Origin: Nocardioides marinisabuli
GTDB taxonomy: Bacteria > Actinomycetota > Actinomycetes > Propionibacteriales > Nocardioidaceae
Direction: 5' to 3'
Length of the DNA: 64,000 nt
Assembly (NCBI RefSeq): GCF_013466785.1
Contig: NZ_CP059163.1
Span: forward strand, 62,001 to 126,000
The position numbers and the translations under genes are program-made. Shown one piece after another: positions 34,398-43,481 of this stretch (position 1 is its first letter; each line of letters starts with the position of its first letter). The notes below the pieces were generated by a model. It saw only the letters and a list, made by a program, of their open reading frames with translations. It searched no databases and was not told the origin of the DNA.

Positions 34398-34401
<4 letters not shown>
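33511..34401 (-). CDS. CbiX-like domain fused to thioredoxin-like [2Fe-2S] ferredoxin; frame continues through riboswitch
   Basis: From GTG 34401 (overlapping the btuD stop, GTGA) the first 130 or so residues resemble a CbiX/CbiK-type chelatase half (LVLVGMSAHEVALADR, FLQVGDPSLSRELTRLADLGTGRVALVGVRLG); the usual catalytic His is not in its normal place. Residues about 145-240 form a thioredoxin-like ferredoxin with C-x4-C (VCRGPRCTA) and C-x3-C (TGCLFPCNHAP), predicted to bind a 2Fe-2S cluster. The remaining 55 or so residues are low-complexity and coincide with the cobN riboswitch. The frame closes exactly at the cobN ATG. A redox or cobalt-handling role in B12 synthesis is inferred from position. 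Whether the tail is really translated is uncertain. Confidence 0.78.
33518..33675 (-). promoter_or_regulatory. Cobalamin riboswitch upstream of cobN (copy 1 of a near-identical pair)
   Basis: On the minus strand the order is GAACCCGGTGCCGGCAGCG, CGATGCCGAAGTCCGG, GGAACCGCCACTGTGAGCC-type core, AAGCCAGACACTGGCC, then a short GGGGCGAGAACCCC hairpin directly before GAGGAG and the cobN ATG. Proximity to the RBS suggests control of translation initiation. The whole element lies inside an open reading frame that continues from the upstream CbiX-ferredoxin gene. Confidence 0.93.
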
Positions 34402-35211
<810 letters not shown>

Positions 35212-35215
<4 letters not shown>

Positions 35216-36255
35216 GCCGCCACCCGGGTGCGCCGCAGCAGGTAGGCGAAGAAGGGGGCGCCGACCAGCGCCGTCACGACCCCGATCGGGATCTCCTGGC
35301 CCTGCACCAGCGAGCGGGCCAGCGTGTCGGCCCACACGAGCAGCACCGCGCCGAGCAGCGCCGCGAGCGGCAGCAGCAGCCGGTGCTGCGGCCCGGTCAC
35401 GAAGCGCACCACGTGGGGCACCACCAGGCCCACGAAGCCGATGGCGCCCGAGAAGGCCACCAGGCAGGCCGTCACCAGGGCGGTGACGACCATCAGCACC
35501 CAGCGCAGGCGCTCCACCTCGATGCCCAGCGAGCGGGCCGAGGACTCCCCGAAGGCCAGGGCGTCGAGCTGGCCGGCCATCGCCACGAAGACCACGGTGG
35601 AGACGACGGCGACCACGCCCACGGTCAGCGCGGTGCCCCAGCGCAGGCCGGCCACCGACCCCAGGGTCCAGGTCAGCACCCGGCGGGCCGCGTCGGAGTC
35701 CCCGGCCAGGATGACGACCATCGAGGTGTAGGCGCCGCACACCTGCGCCGTGGCCACGCCGGCCAGGACGGTGCGTCCGGGCGAGAGGCTGCCGCCGCGG
35801 CCGGCGGCCAGCACCAGCACCAGCACCAGGGCCCCGAGGGCGCCGGCGAACCCGGCCGCGGCCACGGCGGCCGAGCCCACCAGCCCCACGACCGAGACGC
35901 CGAGCACGATGACGGTGACCGCCCCGACCGCGGCCCCGCTGGAGATCCCGAGCAGGTAGGGGTCGGCCAGGTCGTTGCGGGTCAGCGCCTGCAGCACCGC
36001 GCCGCAGCAGGCCAGCGCCGCCCCGATGGCGGCGGCCCCGAGCACGCGCGGCATCCGCAGCTGCCAGACGATCTGGTCGTCGAGCAGCCGCACGTCGAGG
36101 CCGTCCGCGCCCAGCCGGCGCGCCACCACCTCGACGACCGTCGACAGCGGGACCGGGACCGCCCCGATGCCCAGCGCCGCGGCCATGCTCAGCAGCAGCA
36201 GGGCCGCCGTGGTCAGCAGCGCGAGGGTCGAGAGGGCCGGTCGGCCCCGCCTCAC
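35212..36255 (-). CDS. btuC: FecCD/BtuC-family ABC transporter permease
   Basis: The 347-aa membrane protein has about ten helices and family signatures: RMPRVLGAAAIGAALACCGAVLQ, NDLADPYLLGISSGAAVG, TWTLGSVAGLRW and the coupling region FSGAIGFVGLVVPHVVRF. It forms the channel for uptake of vitamin B12 or a metal chelate. GTG 36255 overlaps the btuF stop (GTGA); its stop overlaps the likely btuD start. Placement behind a B12 riboswitch favours a corrinoid or cobalt substrate over siderophores. Confidence 0.93.
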
Positions 36256-37277
36256 GAGGCGTCCAGGCCCGCCAGCTGGGCGGCCACCGAGACGGCACCG
36301 TCGACCAGCCGCACCCCGGCGGTCGACTCGGAGAACGCGACGGTGACGAAGCGCTGCTCACGCACCGCCCGCAGGGTGCTGAGCACCGGGTCGGCCTCCA
36401 GGTAGGCGATCTTCTCCTCCGCACTGGACCAGGAGGCGTCGGCGAGCACGACGACGTCGGGGTCGGCGGCGACGACCTCCTCCCAGCTGGCCTCGACCCA
36501 GCTGCCCGGCTGGTCGGCGAAGACGTTGCGCGCACCCACGGCGTCCAGCACCAGCTGCGGCCCGCCCGCGCCCGCCCCGACGTACGGCGCGCGGTCCCCG
36601 GAGTCGTACCAGAGCACGTCGAGCCCGGCCCCCGCCTCCTCGGCGGCGAGCCCGGCCAGCCGCTGCTGCTGCTCGGCGCGCAGCGCCTCGGCCCGCTCGG
36701 GCACCCCGAACGCGGCCGCCACGGAGTCGACCTCGTCCCACACCGCCTCGAACGACGCGTCGGGACGCAGGTTCTGCTCCTCGCAGCCGAACGGCGAGAG
36801 GTAGGCGGCGGTGCCGGTGCGCTCCAGCTCGGCCCGGCTCCCGGCCGCACCGGGGTCGAAGGCGCTGGCGTAGGCGCCGTACACGAGGTCGGGCTCCACC
36901 GCGAGCAGCTCCTCGCGGGTGGGGTACTCCGGGGACAGCACCGGCACCGCGTCGTACGCCGCCGCCCAGCGCTGCGGCACGGCGTCGTCGAGGTAGGCGG
37001 TGCCCGCCAGCCGGTCCTCGACGCCGAGCGCGAGGGCGACCTCGGTGGCGCCCTGGTTCATCGTGACCGCCCGGTGCACGGGGCTCGCGATCGTGCTGGT
37101 GTGCCCGCAGCTGGTGATCTCGACCGGGAACCCGGTGGCCTCGGCCGCGGCGCTCGCCGGCGGCTGCGGGGCACCGGCGCACGCGGAGGTCAGCAGGGCC
37201 AGCGCGAGAGCGGCCGTGGCCGCCAGCGGGCGCCGGCTCGTCGTGGGGTGGGTGGACACGGACCGGCAGGGCCTCAT
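36252..37277 (-). CDS. btuF: BtuF-like ABC substrate-binding lipoprotein
   Basis: The 341-aa protein has a signal peptide (LAATAALALALLTSAC) with lipobox L-T-S-A-C; the lipidated Cys is near residue 33. A class III (helical-backbone) binding fold follows: ITSCGHTSTIASPVHRAVTMN, ELLAVEPDLVYGAY, EEVVAADPDVVVLADASW. ATG 37277 has AGGAGAAA upstream and sits right after the riboswitch. Longer frames read through the riboswitch and are rejected. It captures ligand for BtuCD outside the cell. Cobalamin/cobinamide is the likely ligand from the riboswitch, not from the binding site. Confidence 0.88.
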   Translation of the reverse strand: MRPCRSVSTHPTTSRRPLAATAALALALLTSACAGAPQPPASAAAEATGFPVEITSCGHTSTIASPVHRAVTMNQGATEVALALGVEDRLAGTAYLDDAVPQRWAAAYDAVPVLSPEYPTREELLAVEPDLVYGAYASAFDPGAAGSRAELERTGTAAYLSPFGCEEQNLRPDASFEAVWDEVDSVAAAFGVPERAEALRAEQQQRLAGLAAEEAGAGLDVLWYDSGDRAPYVGAGAGGPQLVLDAVGARNVFADQPGSWVEASWEEVVAADPDVVVLADASWSSAEEKIAYLEADPVLSTLRAVREQRFVTVAFSESTAGVRLVDGAVSVAAQLAGLDAS

Positions 37278-37280
37278 GGG

Positions 37281-37436
37281 TTTCTCCTCGGGGTTCTCGC
37301 CCCTTGCTCGACGGAGGTCCCGTGGCCAGTGTCTGGCTCGCCCGCGGTGCTGCTGCGGGCTCACAGTGGCGGAACCGCCCCGGACTTCGGCATCGCTGCC
37401 GGCACCGGGTTCCTGGTCACCACGAGACGTGTGCGG
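37281..37436 (-). promoter_or_regulatory. Cobalamin riboswitch upstream of btuF (copy 2 of a near-identical pair)
   Basis: It is almost base-for-base the same as the element at 33518-33675, including the GAACCCGGTGCCGGCAGCG start, the GCCACTGTGAGCC core, the CAGACACTGGCCACGGGACC segment and the GGGGCGAGAACCCC-GAGGAG end. The pair differs mainly in one variable arm and a few bases before the final hairpin. The btuF start is 4 bp away. Confidence 0.94.
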
Positions 37437-37525
37437 GCAGCGTAGCGCCGTGGCGCCTAGGCTCGGCGCGGCAGGTCCACGCAGCGGTCGACCTCGACCG
37501 TCCGTCCCCCCACGAGGAGAGTCTC

Positions 37526-37849
37526 TTGATCTTCATCACCGCCCGGTTCCGCATCAAGCCCGAGCACGCCGAGGCCTGGCCCGAGATCTCGCGCGAGTTC
37601 ACCGAGTCGACCCGCGCCGAGCCGGGCTGCCTGTGGTTCGACTGGGCGCGTGCGCTCGACGACAGCGACGAGTACTTCCTCACCGAGGCCTTCGCCGACG
37701 GTGACGCCGGCGCGGCCCACGTGCAGTCCGAGCACTTCCAGAAGGCCACCCGCGAGCTGCCGGCCTACCTCGTCGAGACCCCGCGCATCGTCAGCACCGA
37801 GGTCGAGGGCACCGGCTGGTCCGAGCTCGGCGAGATGCGGGTCGGCTGA
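37526..37849 (+). CDS. Antibiotic-biosynthesis monooxygenase (ABM) domain protein
   Basis: The 107-aa single-domain protein has a ferredoxin-like ABM/YgiN pattern: IFITARFRIKPEHAEAWPE, STRAEPGCLWFDWARALDD, FLTEAFADGDAGAAHVQSEHF. These small dimers act as cofactor-less oxygenases or quinol-handling enzymes; the substrate is unknown. I chose TTG 37526 because GAGGAGA precedes it at good spacing and the frame upstream lacks other sensible starts. It is divergent from btuF and lies 16 bp before the broken oxidase gene, which may be its partner. Confidence 0.8.
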   Translation: MIFITARFRIKPEHAEAWPEISREFTESTRAEPGCLWFDWARALDDSDEYFLTEAFADGDAGAAHVQSEHFQKATRELPAYLVETPRIVSTEVEGTGWSELGEMRVG

Positions 37850-37865
37850 GGCTCGAGCGGCACCG

Positions 37866-39231
37866 ATGAGCACTCCGTTCGACACGCTCGGTCCCGACCT
37901 GGTCACCACCGACCCTGACCTCGTCGCGTCGTACGCACGCGACGAGACGGCCCTCGGGGTGAGCGGCGGGGCCGGGCCGGTCGCCGTCGTCAGCCCCCGC
38001 ACCACCGCCGACGTCGCGGCGGTGCTCGCGATCGCCCACGAGCACCGGGTGCCGGTGTGGTGCGCGGCGCCGGCAGCGCCTGTCCGGCGCCGCCAGCGCA
38101 CCCGAGGGCTCGGTGGTCCTCTCCACCCGGCGCCTGACGCGGGTGCTCGAGGTCGACCCCGACGAGCGGCTGGCCGTGGTGCAGCCCGGGGTCGTCACCG
38201 GCGACCTGCGCGCCGCCGTCGCCGAGGTCGGCCTCTTCTACCCGCCCGACCCCGGGTCGGTGGCCTTCTCCACCATCGGCGGCAACGTCGCGACCAACGC
38301 CGGCGGCATGTGCTGCGTGAAGTACGGCGTCACCGGCGACTTCGTGCTCGGCCTCGAGGTGGTGCTGGCCGACGGCACCGTGACCCGCACCGGTCGCCGG
38401 ACCGCCAAGGGCGTGGCCGGCTACGACCTCACCGCGCTGCTGGTCGGCTCCGAGGGCACCCTCGGCGTCGTCACCGAGATCACGCTGCGGCTGCTGCCGG
38501 CGCCGGCGCCGGCCCGCACGCTGGTCCGCGACGTTCCCCGGCCTGGCCGCCGCCGGCGCGGCGGTCGCCGCCGTGACCCGGGCCGGGCTCGACCTGTCGA
38601 TGCTCGAGATCATGGACCGCACCACGCTCGACGCCGTCGACGAGCTGACCGGGATGGGCCTCGGCGCCGACGGCACCCGGCGGCGATGCTGCTGGCCCAG
38701 TGCGACGGCGAGGACGCGCCCGCCGTGCTGGAGCGGATGGCGGCGCTGTGCGAGGACGCCGGCGCCGAGGACGTCCGTGGCGGCCGACGACGCCGCCGAG
38801 GCGAGGCGCTGCTCGAGGCGCGGCGCCAGGCGCTGCCGGCGCTGGAGCGGCTCGGCGACTGGGTCCTCGACGACGTCTGCGTGCCGCGCGGACGGGTGGT
38901 CGAGCTCCTCGAGGCCGTCGAGCGGGTGGCCGAGCAGGAGGCGCTGACCATCGGCGTCTTCGGGCACGCCGGCGACGGCAACATGCACCCCACGATCGTC
39001 CACGACGCCGCCGACCCGGCCTCCGTGGCCGCCGCGACCCGTGCCTTCGACGCCATCACCGCTGCCGCTCTCGAGCTCGGCGGCACCATCACCGGCGAGC
39101 ACGGCGTGGGCCGGCTCAAGCGCGACTGGCTGGCCCGCGAGCTCGACCCCGGCGCGATGGCGATGTCGCGGGCGGTCAAGGGGGCGCTGGACCCGCTCGG
39201 CATCTTGAATCCTGGGGCTGTGCTGGCCTGA
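37866..39231 (+). pseudogene. GlcD-like FAD-linked oxidase with several frameshifts
   Basis: It is recognisable as a (D)-lactate/glycolate oxidase type flavoprotein (about 450 aa when joined): DPDLVASYARDETALGVSG at the start, then FAD-site text PGSVAFSTIGGNVATNAGG, EGTLGVVTEIT, and C-terminal GHAGDGNMHPT and TGEHGVGRLKR. The coding frame changes near 38065-38090, 38525, 38685, and briefly near 38780-38810. At least four small indels are therefore needed to rebuild one protein, all in G/C-rich tracts. Intact motifs between breaks suggest either very recent decay or poor base calling. If real, the gene is inactive. Confidence 0.85.
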
Positions 39232-39283
39232 GGCAGTTGCCCGGCGTGCGGTGGCCCGGCACCTCACGCTTCGCTCCGGGATC

Positions 39284-39346
39284 GCCGAGTCGTCGCTTCT
39301 TCCCGTCCCCCGCTTCGCTCCTCCCGGGAAGGAGCGACGACTCGGC
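39284..39346. terminator. Strong inverted repeat downstream of oxidase gene
   Basis: GCCGAGTCGTCGCT and AGCGACGACTCGGC form the outer arms of a 22-bp stem (39284-39305 with 39325-39346) with one G.U position and a 19-nt loop. There is no T-run. It could end transcription from either side or act as a REP-like element. Confidence 0.6.
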
Positions 39347-39356
39347 TCCTCTGCAC

Positions 39357-39413
39357 AACGAAGAAGACCCCCGGCTCAGCGCTCTCGCGCTGTGCCGGGG
39401 GTCTGTCTTCGTT
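39357..39413 (-). terminator. Hairpin directly downstream of tRNA-Ala
   Basis: AACGAAGA...GACCCCCGGC pairs with GCCGGGGGTC...TCTTCGTT; the inner arms CAGCGC and GCGCTG extend it to a nearly continuous stem of about 25 bp with a tiny loop. It starts 2 bp after the tRNA 3' end on the minus strand, the expected place for its terminator. Confidence 0.75.
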
Positions 39414-39414
39414 G

Positions 39415-39487
39415 TGGAGCTGAGGGGACTCGAACCCCTGACCCTCTGCATGCCATGCAGATGCGCTACCAGCTGCGCCACAGCCCC
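39415..39487 (-). tRNA. tRNA-Ala (anticodon GGC)
   Basis: The 73-nt cloverleaf has a GGGGCTG/CAGCTCC acceptor stem, a D-arm with AGCTGGTA, and an anticodon stem TCTGC/GCAGA closing the loop ATGGCAT (anticodon GGC). The T-arm is AGGGG-TTCGAGT-CCCCT. The discriminator is A; CCA is not encoded. No integrase or att-like repeat is attached to it. Confidence 0.97.
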
Positions 39488-39564
39488 AACTCGTCTGCCT
39501 CCCCGTTGCCGGTGAGCGACCTGCGGAACATTAGCCGACGCCCACGACGATGTGAAATCGGGGG

Positions 39565-40185
39565 TCAGGACACCGTGCGGTTGTAGGCCTCGAGGCGCAG
39601 CACGCCGTCGCCGGCGTGCTCGCGGAAGACCACCCAGCCGCAGTTCCCGACTCCCTGGAGGGTCGCGAACTGCTGCTCGGGCCACCCCAGCAGCGCCCCG
39701 GTGGCGACGCGGATCGCCGCCCCGTGCGAGACCGCCAGCGCGGTGCCGCCCGCGGGGGTCGCCCGCAGCAGCTCGCCGAGCGCCTCGCCCATCCGCAGGC
39801 CCACCTCGGCGGCCTTCTCGGCCCCCGGCACCACGTCGTAGTCACCGGCCCGGAACGCCGAGAACTCCGTCGCGTCGAGCGCGCGGTACTCGTCGTGGGT
39901 GAGGCCCTGCCGCTCGCCGAGGTGGAACTCGCGCAGCCGTGCGTCGTACGACGCCCACGACGGCTCGCGGCCCAGCTCGCGCAGCACCGGCGCGACGGTG
40001 GCCCGGGCACGGGCCAGGTCGGAGCACCACACGACGTCCGGGCGCAGCGCGGCCACGACGGGCGCGGTGCGCGCCGCCTGCTCGCGGCCGGTGTCGTCGA
40101 GGTCGACGTCGAGCTGGCCCTGGATCCGCCGCTCGCGGTTGGAGGCGGTCTGGCCGTGCCGGAGCAGGACCAGGGTGCGGCTCAC
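39565..40185 (-). CDS. Histidine phosphatase family protein, GpgP-like
   Basis: The 206-aa protein has the phosphohistidine motif LVLLRHGQTASNRERRIQG at residues 4-22, the acid in REFHLGERQGLTHDEY and the second His in ALAVSHGAAIRV. In mycobacteria the gene in this position (before rsfS and nadD) is GpgP, glucosyl-3-phosphoglycerate phosphatase. By synteny that is the best guess; a generic phosphoglycerate-mutase-like or alpha-ribazole phosphatase (CobC) role is also possible. GTG 40185 overlaps the rsfS stop (GTGA). Confidence 0.85.
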   Translation of the reverse strand: MSRTLVLLRHGQTASNRERRIQGQLDVDLDDTGREQAARTAPVVAALRPDVVWCSDLARARATVAPVLRELGREPSWASYDARLREFHLGERQGLTHDEYRALDATEFSAFRAGDYDVVPGAEKAAEVGLRMGEALGELLRATPAGGTALAVSHGAAIRVATGALLGWPEQQFATLQGVGNCGWVVFREHAGDGVLRLEAYNRTVS

Positions 40186-40574
40186 GCCGGGTCGCGGGGA
40201 GCGCTGGGACCCGTGGCGTCGGCCGGCAGCTCGATGACCGGGCAGTCGCGCCACAGCCGCTCGAGGGCGTAGAACTCGCGCTCCTCCTCGTGCTGGACGT
40301 GCACCACGATCTCGCCGTAGTCGATGAGGACCCAGCGCCCGTCGCGCTCGCCCTCCCGGCGGATCGGCTTGGCGCCGATCTCGCGCAGCTTGTCCTCGAC
40401 CTCGTCGACGATCGCCTTGACCTGGCGGTCGTTGGAGGCGGAGACGAGGAGGAAGGCGTCGGTGATGGCCAGCTGCTCGCTGACGTCGTAGGCGAGGAGG
40501 TCCTGGCCGAGCTTGTCGCCGGCGGCGCGCGCCGCGGCGTGCACGAGCTCGATCGCGTGGTCGGTGGCGGTCAT
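40182..40574 (-). CDS. rsfS: Ribosomal silencing factor RsfS
   Basis: The 130-aa protein shows the RsfS/Iojap core: [53 protein letters not shown] and [12 protein letters not shown]. It binds ribosomal protein uL14 and blocks subunit joining in starvation. ATG 40574 overlaps the nadD stop (ATGA) and its stop overlaps the phosphatase start. The C-terminal 15 residues are family-atypical and probably disordered. Confidence 0.95.
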   Translation of the reverse strand: MTATDHAIELVHAAARAAGDKLGQDLLAYDVSEQLAITDAFLLVSASNDRQVKAIVDEVEDKLREIGAKPIRREGERDGRWVLIDYGEIVVHVQHEEEREFYALERLWRDCPVIELPADATGPSAPRDPA

Positions 40575-41206
40575 GAGTCTCCGAGGTGGGTCGTGGCGGC
40601 GCCGGGAGCGCCTGGGTAGAGGTCGTGCTTGGCGATGTACTGGACGACGCCGTCGGGCACGAGGTACCACACCGGCTCGCCACGCTGCGTGCGCGCACGG
40701 CAGTCCGTGGACGAGATGGCCAGTGCGGGGATCTCCACCATCGTGACACGGTCGGCCGGGATCGACCGCAACGTCTCCTCGTCCATCTCGTAGCCGGGCC
40801 GGGTGCAGCCCACGAACTGGGCGAGCTCGAAGAGCTCGTCGGCGTCGCGCCAGGTGAAGATCTCGGCCAGCGCGTCGGCGCCGGTGATGAAGTAGAGGTC
40901 GGCGTCGGGCAGCCGCTCACGCAGGTCGCGCAGGGTGTCGATCGTGTACGTCCGCCCGCTGCGGTCGATGTCGACGCGGCTGACGTTGAAGCGCGGGTTG
41001 GCCGCGGTCGCGATCACCGTCATCAGGTAGCGGTGCTCGGCCTCGGTGACCTGCCGGTCGGCCTTCTGCCAGGGGTCGCCGGTGGGGACGAAGACGACCT
41101 CGTCGAGGTCGAACCACGCCTGGACCTCCGAGGCCGCCACGAGGTGCCCGTGGTGGATGGGGTCGAAGGTGCCGCCCATGACGCCGACCCGGCGTCGACG
41201 CGTCAC
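40571..41206 (-). CDS. nadD: Nicotinate-nucleotide adenylyltransferase
   Basis: The 211-aa nucleotidyltransferase has [19 protein letters not shown] (the HxGH site) near the N-terminus and the C-terminal [15 protein letters not shown] matching the ISSTxxR motif. It adenylates nicotinate mononucleotide in NAD synthesis. It is first of nadD-rsfS-gpgP, with 4-bp overlaps. The start is GTG or ATG near 41206, with the first residues rich in Arg. Confidence 0.95.
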   Translation of the reverse strand: MTRRRRVGVMGGTFDPIHHGHLVAASEVQAWFDLDEVVFVPTGDPWQKADRQVTEAEHRYLMTVIATAANPRFNVSRVDIDRSGRTYTIDTLRDLRERLPDADLYFITGADALAEIFTWRDADELFELAQFVGCTRPGYEMDEETLRSIPADRVTMVEIPALAISSTDCRARTQRGEPVWYLVPDGVVQYIAKHDLYPGAPGAATTHLGDS

Positions 41207-41216
41207 GAGCCGAGGC

Positions 41217-41381
41217 TCAGCTGTGCTCGCGGCCGTTGCCGAACCCGAGCAGCGCGGCGAGCAGGCCCAGCATGATCACCAGGACCAGCAGTCCGACGCC
41301 GTAGGACACCAGGTGGTCGACCTCGTGCTCGGCCTCGGAGGCGAGGACGACGGTGCTCTGCAGGATCTGGGCCGCGGTCAT
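41217..41381 (-). CDS. Small single-pass membrane protein, hypothetical
   Basis: The 54-aa protein runs from ATG 41381: [20 protein letters not shown], then one strong hydrophobic helix ([19 protein letters not shown], residues about 29-47) and a short polar tail ending EHS. It ends 10 bp before nadD begins, so the two are probably co-transcribed. No family recognised, but the codon pattern is host-like and the helix convincing. Confidence 0.7.
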   Translation of the reverse strand: MTAAQILQSTVVLASEAEHEVDHLVSYGVGLLVLVIMLGLLAALLGFGNGREHS

Positions 41382-41423
41382 GGCCACAGACTACCGCCCG
41401 CGCCGCCCCCGCCCGGCACCGCC

Positions 41424-42679
41424 TCAGCGCACGTGCCCCTCGCCCGTGACGACGTACTTGGTCGAGGTCATCTCGGGCAGCCCCATCGGGCCGCGGGCGT
41501 GCAGCTTCTGGGTGCTGATCCCGATCTCGGCACCGAAGCCCAGCTCTCCCCCGTCGGTGAAGCGGGTGCTGGCGTTGACCAGCACCGCCGCCGAGTCGAC
41601 CGAGGCCACGAAGCGGCGCGCGGCCGACTGGTCCTCGGTGAGGATGGCCTCGCTGTGGGCGCTGGAGTGGCGGCGCACATGCGCGATCGCGGCGTCGATC
41701 GAGTCGACGACGGCCACGGCCAGGTCCAGGGAGAGGTACTCGGCGTCCCAGTCGTCGTCGGTGGCAGGCACGACGCCGGGCAGCGCCGCGGTCGCGGCGT
41801 CGCCGTGCACGGTCACCCCGGCCTCCTGCAGCGCGGTCACGACGCGGGGCAGGAAGGTCTCGGCGAGGTCGGCGTGCACGAGCAGCGTCTCGGCGGCGTT
41901 GCAGACGCTGGGGCGGTGGGTCTTGGCGTTGAGCACGACCGCCAGGGCCTTGTCGAGGTCGGCGGCGCGGTCGACGTACACGTGGCAGTTGCCGACCCCG
42001 GTCTCGATGACCGGCACCGTCGAGCCCTCCACCACGCTGCGGATCAGCCCCGCTCCCCCGCGCGGGATCAGCACGTCGACGCGCCCGCGGGCGCGCATCA
42101 GGGTGGTGACGCTCTCGCGGGAGTCGGCGGGCACCAGCTGTACGACATCGGGCTCGAGGCCGGCCCCGGCCGCCGCTCCGCGCAGCACCTCGACGATCGC
42201 GGCGTTGCTGGCCGCGGCGCTCGAGGAGCCGCGCAGCAGCACCGCGTTGCCCGACTTCACGCAGATCCCGGCGGCGTCGGCCGTGACGTTGGGCCGGGCC
42301 TCGTAGATCATCGCGACCACGCCGAAGGGCACCCGCACCTGGCGCATCTCGAGGCCGTTGGCCAGGGTGCTGCCGCGCACCACCTCCCCCACCGGGTCGG
42401 GCAGGCCCGCGACGTCGCGCAGCCCCTGGGCCATCGCCTCGACGCGCTCGTGGGTCAGGCGCAGCCGGTCGACGATGCCGCGGGCGTGCCCGCCTCCTCC
42501 GCCCGGCGCACGTCGTCGGCGTTGGCGCCCAGCACCGTGTCGGCGGCCGCGACGAGCGCGTCGGCCATCGCGTGCAGCGCCGCGTCCTTGGTGGCGCGCG
42601 TGGCCTGGGCGAGGCCGTGGCTGGCCTCGCGGGCACGGTCGGCCAGGACGAGCACGGGGTCGGTGGGGGCGTCGCTCAT
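41424..42679 (-). CDS. proA: Gamma-glutamyl phosphate reductase, apparent frameshift near residue 68
   Basis: The N-terminus (ATG 42679, [34 protein letters not shown]) and the rest ([19 protein letters not shown] onward) are in different frames. One missing base near 42476-42490 would restore a normal protein of about 418 aa. The large part is intact: [16 protein letters not shown], the catalytic Cys in [16 protein letters not shown], and [19 protein letters not shown]. The enzyme makes glutamate semialdehyde for proline. As a housekeeping gene in its conserved place next to nadD, true loss would cause proline auxotrophy, so a base-calling error is likely. Confidence 0.9.
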
Positions 42680-42735
42680 GACGCGATCGTAGAGGCCGCG
42701 CCGGGGCCGGCCCCGCGGCCTCCTAGGCTGCGGAC

Positions 42736-43278
42736 ATGCGCATCGTGCTGCTCGGCGACAGCCACCTCGACCGGGTCCGCCGCGACCTGCACCGGCTGGC
42801 TCCCGAGCCCGGGGTCGAGGTCGTCAACGCCGCCGTGGGCGGCTCGTTCGCGTTCGAGCTGCGCGGGCAGGCCGACGGGGTGCACCTGCGCCCCGAGGAC
42901 GCCGTGGTCGTCTCGGTCGGCACCAACGACGCCGCCCCCTGGAAGGCGGTGCCGCCCTACGACTTCGAGACCAACCTGCGCGAGCTGCTCGACCACCTGG
43001 CCGACCTCGGCACCACCCGCCTAGGCCGCCTGGTCTACGTCACCCCGCCCGGGGTCGACGAGGCCCGGCTCGGCGGCCCCGGCGACCGCACCAGCGCCGT
43101 CGTGGCGTCGTACGCCGCCATCGGCGCCCGGCTCACCACCGAGGCCGGCGGCCGCGTCGTCGACGCCCTGGCCCTGCTCGCCCCGCTCGGCGCGGCGGCG
43201 TACCTCGACGACGGCGTGCACCTCACCGGCGCCGCCTACGACCTCCTGCTGCCCGCCGTCGCCGACGCCCTGCGCTGA
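42736..43278 (+). CDS. SGNH/GDSL hydrolase family protein
   Basis: The 180-aa cytosolic protein has block I IVLLGDSHLDRV (catalytic Ser in GDS), a Gly in VVNAAVGGSFAFEL, block III VVVSVGTNDAAPW (Asn) and block V DGVHLTGAAYDLL (Asp and His), the complete SGNH set. The predicted activity is esterase or deacetylase; substrate unknown. TAGGCT (42724-42729) lies 6 nt before the ATG, so the mRNA is likely leaderless. It is divergent from proA. Confidence 0.85.
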   Translation: MRIVLLGDSHLDRVRRDLHRLAPEPGVEVVNAAVGGSFAFELRGQADGVHLRPEDAVVVSVGTNDAAPWKAVPPYDFETNLRELLDHLADLGTTRLGRLVYVTPPGVDEARLGGPGDRTSAVVASYAAIGARLTTEAGGRVVDALALLAPLGAAAYLDDGVHLTGAAYDLLLPAVADALR

Positions 43279-43282
43279 GACC

Positions 43283-43461
43283 GGGTCGTGGCCTGAGTCG
43301 TGGTCCGGGTCGTGGCCTGGGTCGTGGCCTGAGTCGTGGCTCGGGTCGTGGCCTGTGGCCGCGCCATGGCGCGTCCTCGACCACACGACCGGGACCACGA
43401 CCCGGACCACGACCCGGACGCGGACGCCGAAGGGCCCCGACCACGTCGTGGTCGGGGCCCT
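43283..43461. terminator. Repeat-rich bidirectional terminator region between SGNH gene and etfA
   Basis: Four to five tandem copies of GGGTCGTGGCCTG-like units (43283-43352) are followed by inverse units ACCACGACCCGG (43393-43418), which can form a long imperfect hairpin. Then comes a perfect 31-bp palindrome (43431-43461), arms AGGGCCCCGACCACG and complement around a single central T. It lies between convergent genes. Confidence 0.75.
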
Positions 43462-43481
43462 CGGTGAGGTGAGCCGGGGGC

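Noticed and set aside
37278..37364. N-terminal extension of btuF
   Set aside because: It would translate the riboswitch and bury the signal peptide; ATG 37277 has a good RBS.
39284..39487. tRNA-Ala as integration site of the island
   Set aside because: The island is about 25 kb away and no copy of the tRNA 3' end was seen near the recombinase.
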